A stretch of DNA of 64,000 nt from positions 137,351 through 201,350 of the forward strand of contig CAWHCK010000014.1 in NCBI GenBank assembly GCA_963827585.1. Reading direction: 5' to 3'. A model generated the notes under the pieces. It saw only the letters and a program-made list of their open reading frames with translations, did not search any database and was not told the origin of the DNA. Below, piece by piece: positions 1 to 8,000 of this stretch. The stretch's first letter is position 1; each line of letters starts with the position of its first letter. The translations under genes were made by a program, and so were the position numbers. The stretch is from VAZQ01 sp963827585. Its GTDB lineage: Bacteria > Pseudomonadota > Alphaproteobacteria > Rhizobiales > Xanthobacteraceae.

Positions 1-138
1 CGACGACACCAGACTTGTCCCGTCGAAGTCTGTTGGGTCGGACTGAACCGTCTCCGTAAATAGCACAAAAACTCCAATCCTGCCGCTCGCGTTGCAACGG
101 CGGCGAGCTTTGCAGAACCTCCTGTTCGCTTCGCCGGC

Positions 139-1509
139 ATGATCGGCTGGTCGTCCACGGCATCTCGCCGCTGGTGGCGATGCTCTTGCCCCACCGGCCT
201 GCGCGGCCTCCGCTATCATTCTGGCCGGCACGGCGCCCAGCGCGGAAGATCGACCGCCGCCATCCTCGTGACATCCGTACCCGTCGCGACCGACATCATC
301 CTTGCCTCGACGACGTCAATGGCGGGCAGGCCGCGCCGGCTCCGCGTTGCGATCGCCGCCATCGCCTCTTCCGGTCGCGACCGTCGTCATTGCGCTCACC
401 TCGGCCTGCCGCTCGCCGCCTTCGCCCTCAAGTTCACCGCGGTCGAGACCGTCAGCCTCATCGTTCTGGGCCTGCTCGGCGCGGTCGTGCTGGCGCACGG
501 CTCGCCCCCCAAGGCGATCGCCATGATCGTGGTCGGCGTGCTCGTCGGCCTGGTCGGGGTCGACGTCAATTCCGGGGTGCCGCGCATGACCTTCGGCATT
601 CCCGACATCGCCGACGGCATCAGCTTCGTGCCGATCGCCATCGGCCTGTTCGGCATCGCCGAGATGATCCGCAACCTCGAGCACCCGCAGGATCGCAACT
701 TCGTGGGCACGCGCATCTCCAACCTGGTGCCGACGCGCGCCGATCTCGCCCGCGCGTGGCCGGCCATGGTGCGCGGGACGGCGGTCGGATCGATCCTCGG
801 CGTGTTGCCGGGCGGCGGCGCGGCGCTGCCGCCGTTCTCGGCCTATGCGCTGGAGAAGAAGATCGCCGCCGACCCTTCACGCTTCGGCAAGGGCGCGGTC
901 GAGGGCGTCGCCGCGCCGGAAGCGGCGAACAATGCCGGCGCGCAGACCAGCTTCGTGCCCATGCTCACGCTGGGGATTCCATCCAATCCGCTGATGGCCT
1001 TGATGATCGGCGCGCTGATGATCCAGGGCATCCAGCCCGGCCCGCAGGTGATGACCAAGCAGCCGGAGCTGTTCTGGGGCGTGATCGCGTCGATGTGGAT
1101 CGGCAATCTCATGCTGATCATCATCAATCTGCCGCTGATCGGCATCTGGGTATCGCTGTTGCGCGTGCCCTATCACGTGCTGTTTCCGGCGATCGTCGTG
1201 TTCTGCGCCATCGGCGCCTACAGCGTCGGCAACAGCCTGTTCGACCTGTGGCTGATGCTGGGCTTCGGCCTGCTCGGCTATTTCTTCATCAAGATCGGCG
1301 TGGAGCCGGCCCCGTTCGTGCTCGGCTTCGTGCTCGGGCCGCTGCTGGAGGAGAATTTCCGGCGCGCCATGCTGATCGCCTCGGGCGACGTCTTTGTGTT
1401 TCTCGAACGCCCGATCAGCGCCGTCCTCCTCGGACTCTCCGCGTTGCTGCTCGCCGCCCTCCTGGTTCCCGAGATCCGCCGCAAGCGCGAAGTGCTCGAG
1501 GAAGGTTGA
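139..1509 (+). pseudogene. TctA, large membrane subunit of a tripartite tricarboxylate transporter; 5' part frameshifted
   Basis: This is the roughly 12-helix channel subunit of a TTT carboxylate importer. From about position 412 the frame is clean and typical of TctA: LAHGS, the GVDVNSGVPRMTFGIPDI block, VLPGGGAALPPF, and PEAANNAGAQTSFVPML, where the family's conserved substrate and ion region lies, then several hydrophobic helices to EVLEEG. Upstream of about 412 the expected N-terminal blocks are present but scattered over different frames: LVVHGISPLVAMLLP near 150-205, GRSTAAILV near 244, VATVVIALTS near 376. At least three indels must lie in the first 400 bases. A TctB gene would be expected further left, outside the window. 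The gene is followed by tctC after 330 bp. Either a real pseudogene or sequence error near a contig end; I cannot tell which. Confidence 0.8.
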
Positions 1510-1839
1510 ATTCGCCTTCCGCCGTTGCAGTGAAATCTTCGCTTGCCAACGTTACGGCGAGTCACCTAGAAAGGCGCATTCTCCAAAATTGCGCAAGGAA
1601 GCCGCCAGCCGAGGCAGGAGGTTTTGCCACGCCGATCCAAGTGGCGCCTTGCGCGACAGGGTCGAGGACGCCCGTCTCCTGTGCTCCTCCTGTGGGGAGG
1701 GGTTGGCGGCTTGGGAGACGCCGGGCAGATGGCCGCAGATCGCGTTGCGGTCGCCGCATTGGCGCAGATCGCAAGGTGCAGCGGGCTCGCAAGTTCCTAG
1801 CATCGCTTTCAAAGCTCGCCATTTCCCGGGAGGACACGG
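1510..1839. other. 330-bp intergenic region between tctA and tctC
   Basis: I see no convincing gene here. The region holds short GC-rich inverted segments around 1600-1720 that look like a decayed intergenic repeat. Its last bases, GGGAGGA five to six bases before ATG 1840, are the ribosome-binding site of the next gene. Confidence 0.4.
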
Positions 1840-2847
1840 ATGAAGCCATCACACGACAAGGTATCGCCCTCGCGCCGCCGCCTGATCAAGGCGGCGCTCG
1901 CCGCCATGGCCGCGCCGGCCGTCCTGCGCATGGGCACGGCGTTCGCCGCCTATCCCGACCGTCCGGTCAGGATCGTCGTGGCGAACACCCCGGGCGGCCC
2001 GTCCGACATCATCGCGCGCATCATGGCGGCGGCGATGCAGGACGCGATGGGCGGCTCCGTCATCGTGGAGAACAAGGGCGGCGGCGGCGGCAATATCGGC
2101 ATGGGCTATGTCGCGCGCTCCGATGCCGACGGCTACACGATCCTGCTCTCGACCAGCGCCTATTCGGTCAATCCCGGCCTCTACAACAACCTGCCCTACG
2201 ATCCGTTCAAGGACTTCGTCGCGGTGTGCGAGCTCGCGGTCTCGCCCCACGTCTTCGCGGTGATGCCCGACTTCGGCGTGAGCACGATGAAGGAGTTCGT
2301 CGCGCGCGCCAAGGCCGATCCCGACAAGTTCAACGTCTCGACCCCGCCGATCGGAACGACGCCGCAGCTCCAGGCCGAGGTGCTGAAGCTGCGCGAAAAC
2401 CTGCAGAAGATGGCGACGGTCGTGTTTCCCGGCGGCGGCGATGCGCTCAAGGCGCTGCTCTCCGGCACGGTGCAGCTCAGCTCCGGCGTGCTGGCTCCCG
2501 CGCATCCGCAGATCAAGGCCGGCAACATCAAGGGCCTCGCGGTCACCGGTCCCAAGCGCTGGCACGACCTGCCCGACATTCCGACCATGATCGAGTCGGG
2601 CTACCCGGATTTCGTGTTCGACACCTATACCGCGCTGATGGCGCCGGCGAAGACGCCGCCCGAGGTCGTGAGCCGGCTGGAAAAGGTCGCGCTCGAGATT
2701 CTGGGCAAGCCCGAGATGCGCCAGCGGCTGACCCAGGCTGGGTTCGAGGTGACCGCCAAGGACGGCAAGGGCCACATGGAACGCGTCGCCAAGGAGGTGC
2801 CGATGTTCCGCGAGATCATCGTCCAGGCCGGGATCAAGAAGCTCTAG
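1840..2847 (+). CDS. TctC/Bug-family periplasmic solute-binding protein
   Basis: A 335-residue extracytoplasmic binding protein of the tripartite tricarboxylate receptor family, which captures a carboxylate in the periplasm for TctA/TctB. The N-terminus has a twin-arginine-like signal (SRRRLIKAALAAMAAPAVL) ending near AFA-AYP, so export is probably by Tat. Family signatures follow in order: the VANTPGGPSDIIAR loop, VENKGGGGGNIG, DGYTILL, LPYDPFKDF, and an IPTMIESGYPDF segment late in the second lobe. The length is normal for the family. A strong GGGAGGA ribosome site fixes the start. It follows the tctA gene on the same strand, so the two probably serve one transporter. The substrate cannot be read from the sequence. 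Confidence 0.93.
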   Translation: MKPSHDKVSPSRRRLIKAALAAMAAPAVLRMGTAFAAYPDRPVRIVVANTPGGPSDIIARIMAAAMQDAMGGSVIVENKGGGGGNIGMGYVARSDADGYTILLSTSAYSVNPGLYNNLPYDPFKDFVAVCELAVSPHVFAVMPDFGVSTMKEFVARAKADPDKFNVSTPPIGTTPQLQAEVLKLRENLQKMATVVFPGGGDALKALLSGTVQLSSGVLAPAHPQIKAGNIKGLAVTGPKRWHDLPDIPTMIESGYPDFVFDTYTALMAPAKTPPEVVSRLEKVALEILGKPEMRQRLTQAGFEVTAKDGKGHMERVAKEVPMFREIIVQAGIKKL

Positions 2848-2870
2848 TTTCAGGTGCGGCGACGCCGGTA

Positions 2871-3665
2871 TCACGTCCGCGGAAAATTGCGGACGGCGGC
2901 GAGCACCTCGTCCGGGCGTTCGCTCATGAGCATGTGGCCGGCGCCCGCGAGCGTGACAACGCGGGCGTTGGGCAGCGCGGCGGCGAGTTCCATCCCGGCT
3001 CTGGCCGGAGTCATCATGTCGCGCTCCCCCAGCACCAGGGTCGCCGGTGCCGTCACTTTGGCAGCGGAGGCGAGCCCGTCGCGATAGGCATTGCAGGCCG
3101 CCAGGTCCTTGAACAGAACGCCGGGCCGCGTCCGTTCGAGCAGGCGCGTGCCGGCCCCCAACATCCACAGGCCGGGCGCGAGCGAGCCGCCGAGCCCGGC
3201 GCGAAAGCCATGGCCCCAGATGGTGACCATGTCGAGAGCCGCGTGATCATCGGCCTCGGCGGCAGCGAGGAGATCGCGCGACACCGGCATGGCGGCCGCC
3301 GCCCCGATCAAGCCGATGGCGCTCACGCCTGTGGAATGGCGCGCGGCGGCCTCGAGCGCGACCAGGGAGCCCATGGAATGGCCGATGATCGCTGCGCTCG
3401 GCGCTCCCGCGGCCGCGATCAGCGCCGCGGTCCAATCCGCCATGGCAACGATGGAGACGAGCGGCTCGCCGCCCGAGCGCCCATGGCCGGGCAGGTCCGG
3501 CGCCAGCACGGCGAAGCCGCGATGCGCGAACCAGCGTGCCAGCAGCGCCCAGACCGTGTGATCGAGCCCGGCGCCGTGCACGAAGACGACCGCCGGCAGC
3601 GCGGAGTCGAAGGCGCGGCCGCCGGTAGCGGCAAAGGTCTTGATGCCGTCGACGACCAGATGCAT
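2871..3665 (-). CDS. alpha/beta-fold hydrolase
   Basis: A 264-residue cytoplasmic alpha/beta hydrolase. The oxyanion region is VFVHGAGLDHTVW (residues 28-40) and the nucleophile elbow is GHSMG (95-99, Ser97). The likely acid is Asp216 in GERDMMTP and the likely base His244 in GAGHMLMSE, so the triad is complete. The PDLPGHGRS block after strand 4 is typical of the esterase, lactonase and C-C hydrolase branch. It lies 3 bp downstream of the sulfhydrylase gene and is probably translated from the same message. A homoserine O-acyltransferase role was considered because of this neighbour, but the protein is too short and lacks that family's lid region. Substrate unknown. Confidence 0.88.
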   Translation of the reverse strand: MHLVVDGIKTFAATGGRAFDSALPAVVFVHGAGLDHTVWALLARWFAHRGFAVLAPDLPGHGRSGGEPLVSIVAMADWTAALIAAAGAPSAAIIGHSMGSLVALEAAARHSTGVSAIGLIGAAAAMPVSRDLLAAAEADDHAALDMVTIWGHGFRAGLGGSLAPGLWMLGAGTRLLERTRPGVLFKDLAACNAYRDGLASAAKVTAPATLVLGERDMMTPARAGMELAAALPNARVVTLAGAGHMLMSERPDEVLAAVRNFPRT

Positions 3666-3668
3666 CGC

Positions 3669-4964
3669 TCACGCCCTCTGTGAGGCGCGCAGCGCCTGGG
3701 CGAGATCGTCGACAATATCGCTTGCCGCCTCGATGCCGATGGCGAGACGCACCAGCTCCTCGCCCAATCCGGCAGCCTTGAGTTGCGACGCATCCATCTG
3801 CTGGTGCGTGGTGCTGGCGGGATGGATCACCAGGGTCTTGGCATCGCCGACATTGGCGAGATGGCTCGCGAGCCGCAACGCCTCGATGAACTTTCGGCCG
3901 GCCGCGCGGCCGTCCTTGACGCCGAAACTGATGATGGCGCCCGCGCCTTTCGGAAGGAGCCGCTGGGCGAGCTCGAAATCCGGGTGCGATGGGAGCGACG
4001 GGTGCAGCACCCAATCGACGGCCTTGTTCTTGGTCAAGAGCTCGAGCACCGCCGCGGTGTTCTCCATGTGGCGTTGCATGCGCAGGGCCAAGGTCTCGAC
4101 GCCCTGCAGCAGATGGAAGGCATTGGTCGGAGACAGGCACGCCCCAAAGTCGCGCAGGCCTTCGGCGCGCGCGCGCATGATGAAGGCCGAGGGGCCGAAC
4201 TCCTCTTCGAAGACGATGCCGTGATAGCCGGCATAGGGTTCGGTGATGGTGGGAAACTTGCCCGAGGACCGAAAATCGAAGCGACCGCCGTCGACGATGG
4301 CGCCGCCGATCGCGATGCCGTGGCCGCCGATCCACTTCGTGATGGAATGCATCACGATGTCGGCCCCGAACTCGATCGGCCGGCTGAGATAGGGCGTCGC
4401 GAAGGTGTTGTCGATGAGCAGAGGAATACCGGCAGCGTGGGCGATGTCCGCGACTTGCGGGATGTCGAGCACTTCCAGCCCGGGATTGCCGATGGTCTCG
4501 GCGATCACGAGCCGGGTGTTGGGTCGCATGGCCGCGCGGAAGCCATCGAGATCGCGCGGCTTGACGAAGGTCGTCGCAATGCCGAAGCGGGGCAAGGTAT
4601 GGGTCAGCAGGTTGATCGTCCCCCCGTAGAGCGAGGCGGAGGCAACGATATGGTCGCCCGCGTTGAGCAAGGTCGCGATCGCAAGATGCATCGCGGCCAT
4701 GCCGCTTGCGGTGCAAACGGCGCCCACGCCGGATTCCAATGCCGCCAGCCGTTCTTCCAGAACGGCCGTCGTCGGGTTGGAGATGCGGGTGTAGATGTGG
4801 CCGGCGCGCTCGAGATTGAACAAGGCGGCGGCATGATCCGCATCCTGGAAGACAAAGGACGTCGTCTGGTAGATGGGAACGGCGCGCGCGCCGGTGACGG
4901 GATCGGGATGCTGGCCGGCATGCAGGCTCAACGTTTCAAAAGCCGGGGGCTTGGGTCCGGGCAT
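3669..4964 (-). CDS. metY: O-acetylhomoserine sulfhydrylase (Cys/Met metabolism PLP enzyme)
   Basis: A 431-residue fold-type I PLP enzyme of the Cys/Met metabolism family, close to O-acetylhomoserine aminocarboxypropyltransferase, which makes homocysteine from O-acetylhomoserine and sulfide. Motifs: FETLSLHAGQHPDP at the start, YTRISNPT (58-65), SGMAAMHLAI, SLYGG, IDNTFATPYL, and the PLP lysine Lys210 in HSITKWIGGHG. The length is close to the usual 425-430. The frame is open upstream to 5156, but that extension is unconserved and runs into an intergenic repeat; ATG 4964, directly before PGPKPPAFETLSLHAG, matches the family N-terminus. The hydrolase gene follows after 3 bp. Confidence 0.92.
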   Translation of the reverse strand: MPGPKPPAFETLSLHAGQHPDPVTGARAVPIYQTTSFVFQDADHAAALFNLERAGHIYTRISNPTTAVLEERLAALESGVGAVCTASGMAAMHLAIATLLNAGDHIVASASLYGGTINLLTHTLPRFGIATTFVKPRDLDGFRAAMRPNTRLVIAETIGNPGLEVLDIPQVADIAHAAGIPLLIDNTFATPYLSRPIEFGADIVMHSITKWIGGHGIAIGGAIVDGGRFDFRSSGKFPTITEPYAGYHGIVFEEEFGPSAFIMRARAEGLRDFGACLSPTNAFHLLQGVETLALRMQRHMENTAAVLELLTKNKAVDWVLHPSLPSHPDFELAQRLLPKGAGAIISFGVKDGRAAGRKFIEALRLASHLANVGDAKTLVIHPASTTHQQMDASQLKAAGLGEELVRLAIGIEAASDIVDDLAQALRASQRA

Positions 4965-5052
4965 GCGCGCCTCGCGAGAATTCAACGCAGCTTGGAGTGC
5001 GCTATCATCATGTGCAAACGTCACAAGAGGCATCGCGCTGCCGACTTGGCCC

Positions 5053-5206
5053 GTAGGGTGGGCAAGGCGCAGCACCCAATTCTCCGCGCGGGGCACGATG
5101 TTGCGCGCCTTTGCCCACGCGAATCCTGGCTTCAACGCGTGGGCACGGTGCTGCACCGTTTAGTTGGCCAGAGTTGCAATTCGTCACGCACCTTTGCCCA
5201 CCCTAC
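5053..5206. repeat. intergenic inverted repeat with GTAGGGTGGGCAA ends
   Basis: The left end reads GTAGGGTGGGCAAGGCGC and the right end is its near inverse (CCTTTGCCCACCCTAC at 5191-5206). This is the form of a short intergenic palindromic element seen in many Bradyrhizobium-type genomes. It lies between metY and fhs. Confidence 0.6.
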
Positions 5207-5230
5207 ACACTGCGGGGACGACACTTGCAA

Positions 5231-6964
5231 TCAGAACAACCCGACGATGCGGCCGTCGGTGCCGACGTCGATGGAATCGGCGGCCGGCACCCTGGGGAGG
5301 CCGGGCATGGTCATGATCTCTCCGCAGACCGCCACCACGAACTCGGCGCCGGCGGAGAGCCGCACCTCGCGCACGTTGATCACGTGGTCGGTGGGAGCGC
5401 CCTTGGTGTCGGCGTTGGTGGAGAAGCTGTACTGGGTCTTGGCAATGCACACCGGCAGCTTGCCGTAGCCCATCTGCTCGAACTGGGCGAGCTGGTCGCG
5501 CACCGGCTTGTCGGCGGAGATGTCCTTGGCGCGATAGATCTCCTTGGCGATGGTGCGAATCTTCTCCAGGAGCGGCATCTCGTCGGGATAGAGGAGCTTG
5601 AGCTTGCTCTTGCCGCCGTCGATCACCTTCACAACGGCGCGCGCCACGTCCGCGGCGCCGGGGCCGCCCTCGGCCCAATGGTCGGCCATGACCGCTTCGA
5701 CGCCGAGCTTCCTGGCGTGCTCCTCCACCAGCGCGATCTCCGCATCGGTATCGGCGCTGAAGCGGTTGATCGAGATGACCGGCACGATGCCGAACTTGCG
5801 CACGTTCTCGACGTGGCGGGCGAGATTGGCCATGCCGGCTTCGAGCGCCTTGAGGTTCTCGGCCTTGAGGTCCTCCTTCTTGACCCCGCCGTGCATCTTG
5901 AGCGCCCGGATGGTCGCCACCAGCACGACGCAGTCCGGCGACAATCCGGTCTTGCGGCACTTGATGTCGATAAATTTTTCGCCGCCGAGGTCGGCGCCGA
6001 AGCCCGCTTCGGTGACGACGTAGTCGCACAGCTTGAGCGCGGTGGTGGTGGCCAGCACGGAATTGCAGCCGTGGGCGATGTTGGCGAACGGGCCGCCGTG
6101 CACGAAGGCGGGCGTGCCCTCCAGCGTCTGCACGAGATTGGGCGACAGCGCCTCCTTGAGCAACGCGGTCATGGCGCCCTGCGCCTTGAGGTCGCCGGCG
6201 CGCACGGGTTTGCGGTCGCGGGTGTAGCCGATGATGATGTTGGACAGCCGCTTCTTGAGGTCGTCGAGGTCGCTGGCGAGGCAGAAGATCGCCATCACCT
6301 CGGAGGCGACCGTGATGTCGAAGCCGTCCTCGCGCGGAAAGCCGTTGGCGACGCCGCCGAGCGAGGACACGATCGAGCGCAGCGCACGGTCGTTCATGTC
6401 CAACACGCGCCGCCAGGTGACGCGGCGTTGGTCGATGCCGAGCGAATTTCCCCAGTAGATGTGGTTGTCGATCATGGCGGCGAGCAGATTGTTCGCCGAG
6501 GTGATGGCGTGGAAGTCGCCGGTGAAGTGGAGATTGATGTCTTCCATCGGCACGACCTGGGCGTAGCCGCCGCCGGCGGCGCCGCCCTTCATGCCGAACG
6601 ACGGGCCGAGCGACGGCTCGCGCAGGCACAGCATCGCCTTCTTGCCGATATGGTTGAGCGCGTCGGTGAGGCCGACCGTGGTCGTCGTCTTGCCCTCGCC
6701 CGCCGGTGTGGGGGTAATCGCGGACACCAGGATCAGCTTGCCGTTGGGACGGCTCTGCAGCGACTTGATGAAGTCCATCGACAGCTTGGCCTTGTAGTGG
6801 CCGTAGGGTTCGAGATGTTCCGGTCCGATGCCGAGCTTTTCGCGCGCGACGTCGACGATCAGCCGCTTCTTGGCGGCCTGCGAGATTTCGATGTCGGATT
6901 TCGGATTGGCGTGCTGCGAGGCGGTCGTGGGGGCCTTGGCTGCGGTAGCTTGGGTCGGGGTCAT
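5231..6964 (-). CDS. fhs: formate-tetrahydrofolate ligase
   Basis: A 577-residue formyl-THF synthetase. It joins formate to tetrahydrofolate using ATP, giving 10-formyl-THF, in the cytoplasm. The nucleotide-binding loop PTPAGEGKTTTT is at residues 85-96. It is followed by REPSLGPSFGMKGGAAGGG and the folate-side HFTGDFHAITSANNLLAA block, all diagnostic. The length is about 20 residues above the usual 557 because of an unconserved Ala/Thr/Gln-rich N-terminus. Its start overlaps the stop of the upstream formyltransferase gene by 4 bp, so the two are translationally coupled at the end of the oxalate operon. In this context it can capture formate released during oxalate breakdown, or run in reverse to make ATP from formyl-THF; the sequence does not decide. 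Confidence 0.96.
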   Translation of the reverse strand: MTPTQATAAKAPTTASQHANPKSDIEISQAAKKRLIVDVAREKLGIGPEHLEPYGHYKAKLSMDFIKSLQSRPNGKLILVSAITPTPAGEGKTTTTVGLTDALNHIGKKAMLCLREPSLGPSFGMKGGAAGGGYAQVVPMEDINLHFTGDFHAITSANNLLAAMIDNHIYWGNSLGIDQRRVTWRRVLDMNDRALRSIVSSLGGVANGFPREDGFDITVASEVMAIFCLASDLDDLKKRLSNIIIGYTRDRKPVRAGDLKAQGAMTALLKEALSPNLVQTLEGTPAFVHGGPFANIAHGCNSVLATTTALKLCDYVVTEAGFGADLGGEKFIDIKCRKTGLSPDCVVLVATIRALKMHGGVKKEDLKAENLKALEAGMANLARHVENVRKFGIVPVISINRFSADTDAEIALVEEHARKLGVEAVMADHWAEGGPGAADVARAVVKVIDGGKSKLKLLYPDEMPLLEKIRTIAKEIYRAKDISADKPVRDQLAQFEQMGYGKLPVCIAKTQYSFSTNADTKGAPTDHVINVREVRLSAGAEFVVAVCGEIMTMPGLPRVPAADSIDVGTDGRIVGLF

Positions 6965-7890
6965 GAGAGCCTCGTGCCGAGATTGAGCTTTGCATTGGTG
7001 GCAAATTCACCGGCTGCGCATTTGGGCCCGTCGGCGGGCTTCACGCGCAGGATCTTGATGCGGCCGTCGGCGCACACGACGGTGAAACCGTCGGTCGCGA
7101 CCTCGACGATCTCGCCCATCTTGCCGGCGATGCCCTTGGGATCGCGCGCGGGCAAGGGCTTTGCTTCGAATACCTGCAGCGCGTTGCCTTCGAGCGTGGT
7201 CCACGCCCCGGGCGCCGGATTGCAGCCGCGGATGAGATTGTGGATTTGCCGCCAGGGCTTCCCCCAGTCGATGCGGGCGTTGTCGGGACCGCAGCGGCCT
7301 TCATAGGTCGCTTGTGCGTGATCCTGCTTGATGCGCGGCGCCTTGCCGGCTTTGACCAGATCGACCGATTCCAGCATGGCCTCGACGCCCATTGGAAACA
7401 GGCGGTCGAAATAGACCGAGCCGAGCGAGTCGGTCTCCGAGATCGGCGTCTTCTTCTGCAGCAGCACGTCGCCGGTATCGAGACCGTTGTCCGGCCAGAA
7501 GATCGAAAGCCCGGTCTCGGTATCGCCCTGGATGATCGGCCAGTTGATCGCACTCGGCCCACGATATTTCGGCAGCAGGGATGGATGGTATTGGATCGAG
7601 CCCTTGGTCGGGATGTTGAGGAATTCCTCCGGCACGAACAGCGTGACGAAGGCCATCACCTGCAGGTCGGGCTTGAGCGCCTTGAACTGTTCCCACACCT
7701 CCGGCTTGCGGTACGACGCCGGCTGGTGGACCGGAAGCTTGGCGGCGAGCGCGGCCTCCTTGAGCGGGTCGGCTTTCGCGCCCTCCTTCTCGGGCGCGAC
7801 ATAGACGGCGACCACGTCGTCGCCGCGCTTGAGCATCGCCTCCAGGACGGCCTTGCCGAACGCCTGCTGGCCGTGCACCACGATACGCAT
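6961..7890 (-). CDS. formyltransferase-family protein resembling the ALDH1L1 (10-formyl-THF dehydrogenase) hydrolase domain
   Basis: A 309-residue two-domain formyltransferase. The N-terminal Rossmann-like domain carries SIQYHPSLLPKYRG (98-111), INWPIIQGD and SIFWPDNGLDTGD, with catalytic-type His102 and Asp138. The C-terminal Fmt-like domain carries IDWGKPWRQIHNLIRG and PGAWT. From memory of the families, it is nearer to the hydrolase domain of ALDH1L1 than to methionyl-tRNA formyltransferase. The residue two before the catalytic His, Asn in Fmt and Ile in ALDH1L1, is Gln100 here. Sitting between frc and fhs, it probably moves or releases a formyl group between formyl-CoA, formyl-THF and formate. 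An automatic label of tRNA formyltransferase would likely be wrong. Confidence 0.85.
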   Translation of the reverse strand: MRIVVHGQQAFGKAVLEAMLKRGDDVVAVYVAPEKEGAKADPLKEAALAAKLPVHQPASYRKPEVWEQFKALKPDLQVMAFVTLFVPEEFLNIPTKGSIQYHPSLLPKYRGPSAINWPIIQGDTETGLSIFWPDNGLDTGDVLLQKKTPISETDSLGSVYFDRLFPMGVEAMLESVDLVKAGKAPRIKQDHAQATYEGRCGPDNARIDWGKPWRQIHNLIRGCNPAPGAWTTLEGNALQVFEAKPLPARDPKGIAGKMGEIVEVATDGFTVVCADGRIKILRVKPADGPKCAAGEFATNAKLNLGTRLS

Positions 7891-7913
7891 TGCCCTTCCT
7901 CCGAACCCTCCGC

Positions 7914-7988
7914 TGTCATGCCCGCGAAAGCGGGCATCCAGTAATCGCCGGTGGTTACTGGGTCCCCGCTTTCCGCGGGGACGACATG
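7914..7988. repeat. palindromic intergenic repeat, copy 1 of the GTCATGCCCGCGAAAGCGGG family
   Basis: A hairpin-forming pair: GTCATGCCCGCGAAAGCGGG followed by CATCCAGTAA, and a facing half with TTACTGGGTCCCCGC. Related copies lie at about 23232, 25165, 26374 and 30402. It sits inside the oxalate operon between frc and the formyltransferase gene, where it could affect transcript stability. Confidence 0.75.
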
Positions 7989-8000
7989 ATTACTTGCTGT

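Noticed and set aside
174..3683. A 1,169-codon open frame rich in Arg, Ala and Gly on the plus strand
   Set aside because: It runs through tctA, tctC and the hydrolase in a wrong frame and shows only GC-driven composition; the true genes in other frames have clear family motifs.
5111..7306. Long plus-strand frame opposite fhs
   Set aside because: A mirror of fhs codon bias; no motif and no ribosome site.
6961..7890. Methionyl-tRNA formyltransferase (fmt)
   Set aside because: The active-site text is nearer to ALDH1L1, the Asn of Fmt is replaced by Gln, there is no def neighbour, and the operon is for oxalate.
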